Shown piece by piece: positions 60,333-64,000 of a stretch of 64,000 bases of DNA (the stretch's first letter is position 1; each line of letters starts with the position of its first letter). The DNA is from Pseudomonas sp. KUIN-1 (lineage in GTDB: Bacteria; Pseudomonadota; Gammaproteobacteria; Pseudomonadales; Pseudomonadaceae). The stretch is from positions 2,046,001-2,110,000 of the forward strand of contig NZ_AP020337.1 of assembly GCF_009176725.1 (NCBI RefSeq), written 5' to 3'. A program made the position numbers and the translations under genes. Under the pieces are notes generated by a model. That model worked only from the letters and a program-made list of their open reading frames with translations. It was not told where the DNA came from and made no database searches.

Positions 60333-61595
60333 ATGAGCAGTTCGGCCCTGGACGGTTCGCAACACCCCCTCAAAAGCAGCTTCTTCCTGCTGTTTCTGAC
60401 GATCTTCATCCCCTTTGGGCTGGGGCATTTTGTTTCCTACCTGTTTCGCACCGTCAACGCAGTGATTTACGTCGACCTGCAGACCGACCTGAGCTTGCCC
60501 GCCAGCAGTCTGGGCTTGCTGACTGGTGTGTATTTTCTGACCTTCGCAGCCGCGCAGATTCCGCTCGGCGTCCTGCTGGACCGCTATGGGCCACGCAGCG
60601 TGCAGGCGCCGATGCTGCTGTTCGCGGTCGCCGGTTCGGTCATCTTCAGTATTTCCAGCACCGAGACAGGGCTGTTGATCGGGCGAGGGCTGATTGGCCT
60701 CGGGGTGGCAGGCTCGCTGATGAGTGCGATCAAGGCGTGCGCCATCTGGTTGCCGGTCGAGCGTTTGCCACTGAGTACTGCCTGCCTGCTGTCGATCGGC
60801 GGGCTGGGCGCGATGGCGTCGACCACGCCATTGCATGCGTTGCTGAGCTGGTTGACCTGGCGAGAAGCGTTTCTGGTTCTGGCGCTGCTGACCTTTTGTG
60901 TGGCGGTGGTCATACACCTCAGCGTCCCCAAGACCTACGAGAGCAAAAACACTCGCTACGCCGACATGTTTGCCGCTGTCGGCAAGCTTTACGCGTCGTG
61001 GACATTCTGGCGTCTGGCGTTGTATTCGGTGTTCGCGCATGCCATCTACATGTCGGTGCTGTCATTGTGGATGGGGCCGTGGTTGCGCGATATGGCCGGC
61101 CTGAGTGATTCCGCTATGGCCAATGTGCTGTTGTTCGGAGCCATCGCGATGGTGGCAGGGGCTCTGACGTTCGGCGCGATCACCGATTACCTGCGCAGGT
61201 TCGGCGTACAGCCGATCATGATCTGTGGCACCGGTATGCTGATCTTCATCGGCTTTCAGGTGCTGATGGCCAGCGGCTTGCCGGTATCGCCTTACCTGAT
61301 TGCCATGGGCTTCAGCTTCTTTGGCACCTCGACGACCATGAACTACGCCATTGTGGCGCAATCGGTGTCGCCGGAGCTGGCGGGCAGGGTCAGTTCCTCG
61401 TTCAATCTGGTGGTGTTCGTGCTGGCGTTTTTCCTGCAGTGGCTGATGGGAGCAGTACTTAATCTGTGGCCAGCGCCCCAGGGTGCCGGTCACCCGCTTG
61501 AGGCTTATCAGTTGTCGTTGGGCCTCATGATTGCGCTGCAATTGCCTGGCGTGCTGCTCTGGCTCAGCTTTCGGCCCTGGAAACGCAAGGTCTGA
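60333..61595 (+). CDS. MFS transporter (NarK/NasA-like or related)
   Basis: A 420-residue, 12-segment major facilitator. It has VYFLTFAAAQIPLGVLLDRYGPR between segments 2 and 3 (split motif A), and a second-half MSVLSLWMGPWLRDM. Start at 60333 (MSSSALDGSQHPLK) was preferred because GGAG lies nine bases before. The substrate is unknown; sequence resembles nitrate/anion or sugar-phosphate branches only weakly. Confidence 0.8.
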   Translation: MSSSALDGSQHPLKSSFFLLFLTIFIPFGLGHFVSYLFRTVNAVIYVDLQTDLSLPASSLGLLTGVYFLTFAAAQIPLGVLLDRYGPRSVQAPMLLFAVAGSVIFSISSTETGLLIGRGLIGLGVAGSLMSAIKACAIWLPVERLPLSTACLLSIGGLGAMASTTPLHALLSWLTWREAFLVLALLTFCVAVVIHLSVPKTYESKNTRYADMFAAVGKLYASWTFWRLALYSVFAHAIYMSVLSLWMGPWLRDMAGLSDSAMANVLLFGAIAMVAGALTFGAITDYLRRFGVQPIMICGTGMLIFIGFQVLMASGLPVSPYLIAMGFSFFGTSTTMNYAIVAQSVSPELAGRVSSSFNLVVFVLAFFLQWLMGAVLNLWPAPQGAGHPLEAYQLSLGLMIALQLPGVLLWLSFRPWKRKV

Positions 61596-61601
61596 AAACG
61601 C

Positions 61602-61640
61602 AAAACCCCGGCCGAGAGACTCTCGAGCCGGGGTTTTCTT
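61602..61640. terminator. Bidirectional terminator
   Basis: Stem AAAACCCCGGC/GCCGGGGTTTT between the convergent MFS and MHS transporter genes, with T runs both ways. Confidence 0.9.
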
Positions 61641-61659
61641 GTTGCAATGCCGCGATCAA

Positions 61660-62952
61660 TCAGCTGGCGGAAGCCGCGACAGGCGCTTCAAGCTTCTGCC
61701 CACCCTTGCGGAACAGTATCAGCGTCGCAACCAGACCCAGCACCGCTGCGCCGGTCAGCCAGATACCTGGCGCTGCCTTGTTGTCCAGTACGTGAATCAG
61801 GTAAGTACAGGCCGCCGGGGTAAAACCACCGAAGGTTGCAGTCGCCAGGCTGTAGGCCAGCGAGAAGCCGGTGGTGCGGACGTCGACCGGCATGATCTCG
61901 GTCAGCGCCACAACCATTGCCCCGTTGTAGGAGCCATACAGGAACGACAGCCACAACTCGACCATCAGCAGGTTGCCGAAGCTTGGGTGTGCGACTAGCC
62001 ACGACAGGGCAGGGTAAGCGGTGGCGATAGCCAGTACGGTCGCCGCAATCAGCAGCGGCTTGCGGCCGATGCGGTCCGAGAACGAGCCCATGATCGGCAG
62101 CCAGATGAAGTTGGACACACCAACGCAGACCGTCACCAGCAGGCTTTCAAGGTCTGTCAGGTTCAGTTCGTTCTTGCCGAACGTCGGGGTGTAAGCGGTG
62201 ATCAGGTAGAACGTCACGGTGGTCATGACCACCAGCGCCATGCCGCCCAGCACCAGACCGAAGTTCTGGCCGATAGAGCGCACCACTTCACTCAGCGTCG
62301 GGCGATGCGTGCGGGCTTCGAATTCCGGCGACTCTTCCAGCGAGCGACGGATGATGAAGATGGCCGGTACGATCAGGCAGCCGATCAGGAACGGCACGCG
62401 CCAGCCCCATTCACCCATCTGCTCCGGGCTCAGCCAGTGGTTGAGACCCACGCCCAGCAAGCCGGCGAAGACCACGGCGGCCTGTTGGCTGGCGGACTGC
62501 CAGCTGACGAAGAAGCCTTTGCGGCCCGGTGTCGAGATTTCAGCCAGGTACACCGAAACACCACCCAGTTCCACACCTGCCGAGAAACCTTGCAGCAAAC
62601 GACCGAGCAGCACCAGCAAGGGGGCGATGACGCCCAATGTGGAGTAGCCCGGCACGCAGGCAATCAACAGAGTGCCCATTGCCATCATCGCGAGGGTGAT
62701 AATCAGCCCTTTGCGACGCCCGTGACGGTCGATGTAGGCACCGAGAAAGATTGCGCCCAGCGGACGCATCAAGAAGCCTGCGCCGAAGGTCGCCAGCGAC
62801 AGCATCAACGAAGCGAAAGCGCTGTCGGAAGGGAAGAAGGTTTTTGCGATGGCCGTGGCATAGAAGCCGTAGACCATGAAATCGAACATCTCGAGGAAGT
62901 TACCGCTGACAACGCGAAAGATCGCTTTGCCCTTACTTGTTGTGGAGGCCAT
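61660..62952 (-). CDS. MHS-family citrate/tricarballylate-type H+ symporter
   Basis: A 430-residue MFS protein of the metabolite:H+ symporter family. It has [16 protein letters not shown] near the N-terminus, [20 protein letters not shown] (motif A region) near residue 62 and [15 protein letters not shown] near 120. Similar proteins (CitA/TcuC) import citrate or tricarballylate. The tcuAB genes are not present here. The 5' leader has a strong hairpin. Confidence 0.85.
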   Translation of the reverse strand: MASTTSKGKAIFRVVSGNFLEMFDFMVYGFYATAIAKTFFPSDSAFASLMLSLATFGAGFLMRPLGAIFLGAYIDRHGRRKGLIITLAMMAMGTLLIACVPGYSTLGVIAPLLVLLGRLLQGFSAGVELGGVSVYLAEISTPGRKGFFVSWQSASQQAAVVFAGLLGVGLNHWLSPEQMGEWGWRVPFLIGCLIVPAIFIIRRSLEESPEFEARTHRPTLSEVVRSIGQNFGLVLGGMALVVMTTVTFYLITAYTPTFGKNELNLTDLESLLVTVCVGVSNFIWLPIMGSFSDRIGRKPLLIAATVLAIATAYPALSWLVAHPSFGNLLMVELWLSFLYGSYNGAMVVALTEIMPVDVRTTGFSLAYSLATATFGGFTPAACTYLIHVLDNKAAPGIWLTGAAVLGLVATLILFRKGGQKLEAPVAASAS

Positions 62953-63334
62953 TTAGTTACTCGCTCAGGCTCGTCGGCTTGGAGTCCGTTGTCGTTTTTA
63001 TCCCGTTCGCATCGCCATTTCGTGTGTGCAACTGGCGATGCGCACTTGTAACAGTATGTGTAACAGGGCTCAAAGACAACCGTTTCGGCGATTTGCTATC
63101 AGTTAACTGACGCTTGACAGGTCAAGACAATTGAGAACGTGCGGCGTGTCGTTTTGATGAAACTTGATGAACAGACCGTGCGCGCAGGGAGCATTAATGG
63201 CCCTCGACCACTCAATATGAGGGTCGGCCTTGTATCGGGACGGTTCACTGGGTGTCAGAGCAGGTTATGGACGCTTTTCTGGCTTGTTCGCCAATGGCAG
63301 CAAGTCACTCTGAAGGTTTTTTATAGTGCGGGGC
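62953..63334. other. 382-bp divergent intergenic region with a hairpin and a palindrome
   Basis: It separates the MHS transporter gene (left) and the apbE-like gene (right). A nine-base stem GCATCGCCA/TGGCGATGC lies at 63009-63041 in the transporter's leader, and a 14-bp palindrome CTTGACAGGTCAAG at 63113-63126 looks like a dimeric operator. No other gene or RNA is seen. Confidence 0.55.
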
Positions 63335-64000
63335 ATGGGTTTGCGTAGGTTCGGCAAGGTTGCAGGGTGCCTCGTGTTGCTGGTGTGCAGTGGTTGTGGT
63401 CAGGAACGCAAGCTGGAAAGCTTTGGCGGGCCGACCATGGGCAGTCATTATTCCGTGGTGTATGCGCGCGCTTCCGGGCAGCCGGAGCCTGCGGCTGTGC
63501 GTCCCGAGGTCGAAGCGATTCTGGACGAGGTCGATCAGCAGATGTCGCTCTGGCGCGCGGATTCGGATATCGAGCGCTTCAATGCGTTGCCTGCCAATAG
63601 CTGCCAGGTGATGCCGGAACCGGTCTTGAAACTGATCGGCGTGGGCGAACAGTTGGCGCAGGAGAGCGACGGAGCCTTCGATCTGACGGTCAAGCCGTTG
63701 ATGGACCTGTGGGGGTTGGGGCCTCATACGCTGTTCGAGCAGATGCCGCTGGTGCGGCAACTGGCCCGGACTCAGGCGCTGGTCGGTTATCGCAACCTGC
63801 GCATCGTCGGCGACCGGTTGTGCAAGAGTGCCGCCGTGCAAGTGGACCTCAACAGCATCGCCGCCGGCTATGCGGTCGATCGGATCAGCGAACGGATGGA
63901 CGCGCTCGGCTTGCACGATTATCTGGTGCAGGCCACGGGTGAACTGAAAGTCAGCGGGCTCAAGCCCGACGGCTCGCCCTGGCGGGTGACCCTGGACGCG
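63335..64000 (+). CDS. apbE: FAD:protein FMN transferase (ApbE-like lipoprotein), 5' part
   Basis: Cut by the window end after 222 codons. A lipoprotein signal (MGLRRFGKVAGCLVLLVCSG then Cys) is followed by the ApbE fold: GGPTMGSHYSVVYA, MSLWRADSDIERFN, SDGAFDLTVKPLMDLWG and VDLNSIAAGYAVDRI. It attaches FMN to a Thr/Ser of partner flavoproteins in the periplasm (NqrB/C or RnfG/D types). GTG at 63326 is another possible start. No nqr or rnf genes are in the window. Confidence 0.92.
   Translation, partial: MGLRRFGKVAGCLVLLVCSGCGQERKLESFGGPTMGSHYSVVYARASGQPEPAAVRPEVEAILDEVDQQMSLWRADSDIERFNALPANSCQVMPEPVLKLIGVGEQLAQESDGAFDLTVKPLMDLWGLGPHTLFEQMPLVRQLARTQALVGYRNLRIVGDRLCKSAAVQVDLNSIAAGYAVDRISERMDALGLHDYLVQATGELKVSGLKPDGSPWRVTLDA

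Overview
The window is high-GC gamma-proteobacterial chromosome with dense, alternating-strand genes, short intergenic gaps and many intrinsic terminators. Gene content and order point to Pseudomonas. The run prmB - unknown - alpha/beta hydrolase - aroC - MFS - mtnB - mtnD - mtnC, followed by speE and an LTA-synthase-like sulfatase, matches the order I recall from P. aeruginosa, as does mfd beside a long-form gap. Remnants of rulAB, the type III effector gene hopH1 with a clear hrp box, and DUF1652/DUF3509/DUF2897 genes place it in the Pseudomonas syringae complex. The pathovar cannot be decided from this sequence.

Layout. Positions 1-12,000 hold housekeeping and transport genes: ppnP start, a DEDDh exonuclease, ethanolamine permease, pyrF, an NADP-dependent oxidoreductase, ldcA, a BenE-type transporter, a MarR regulator divergent from an aminotransferase, GST, glutaredoxin and folE. 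From 12,300 to 14,200 there are several very small membrane or secreted proteins and a Smr-domain protein. From 14,300 to 23,500 come prmB, aroC and the methionine-salvage genes mtnBDC, followed by a LuxR-type solo regulator. From 23,600 to 42,300 there are speE, an LTA-synthase-like enzyme, rraB, a circularly permuted ATP-grasp / alpha-E / transglutaminase operon, corA, a cytochrome c, many small conserved proteins, and a secreted STN-domain gene broken by one extra base in an A run.

The unusual region is 42,410-50,027. It is a genomic island of about 7.6 kb bounded by a ~75-bp direct repeat that contains the 3' end of tRNA-Ser(GGA). It carries a decayed rulAB (umuDC-like) operon whose rulB gene lies in three collinear pieces. 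The first gap holds an alginate-epimerase-type R-module protein without a catalytic module, plus an intact IS5-group element with a CTAA target duplication. The second gap holds a ~3.1-kb element with inverted termini: a decayed XerC/D-type integrase, hopH1 under an hrp box, a dead serine resolvase and the C-terminal remnant of a second HopH1-like zinc protease. I read this as nested insertions into rulB, which brought in or reshuffled effector genes.

From 50,280 to the end the window returns to core genes: an SDR, an isochorismatase-family protein, a SWIM/SNF2 helicase, csiV, mfd, gap, two MFS transporters and the start of an apbE-like lipoprotein cut by the window edge.

Functional links: SpeE (26.9 kb) releases methylthioadenosine, and MtnB, MtnD and MtnC (20.6-22.5 kb) act in the salvage of that compound. 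The LuxR-type regulator next to mtnC would respond to acyl-homoserine lactones, whose synthesis also releases methylthioadenosine. PrmB, FolE, PyrF and AroC are unlinked housekeeping functions.
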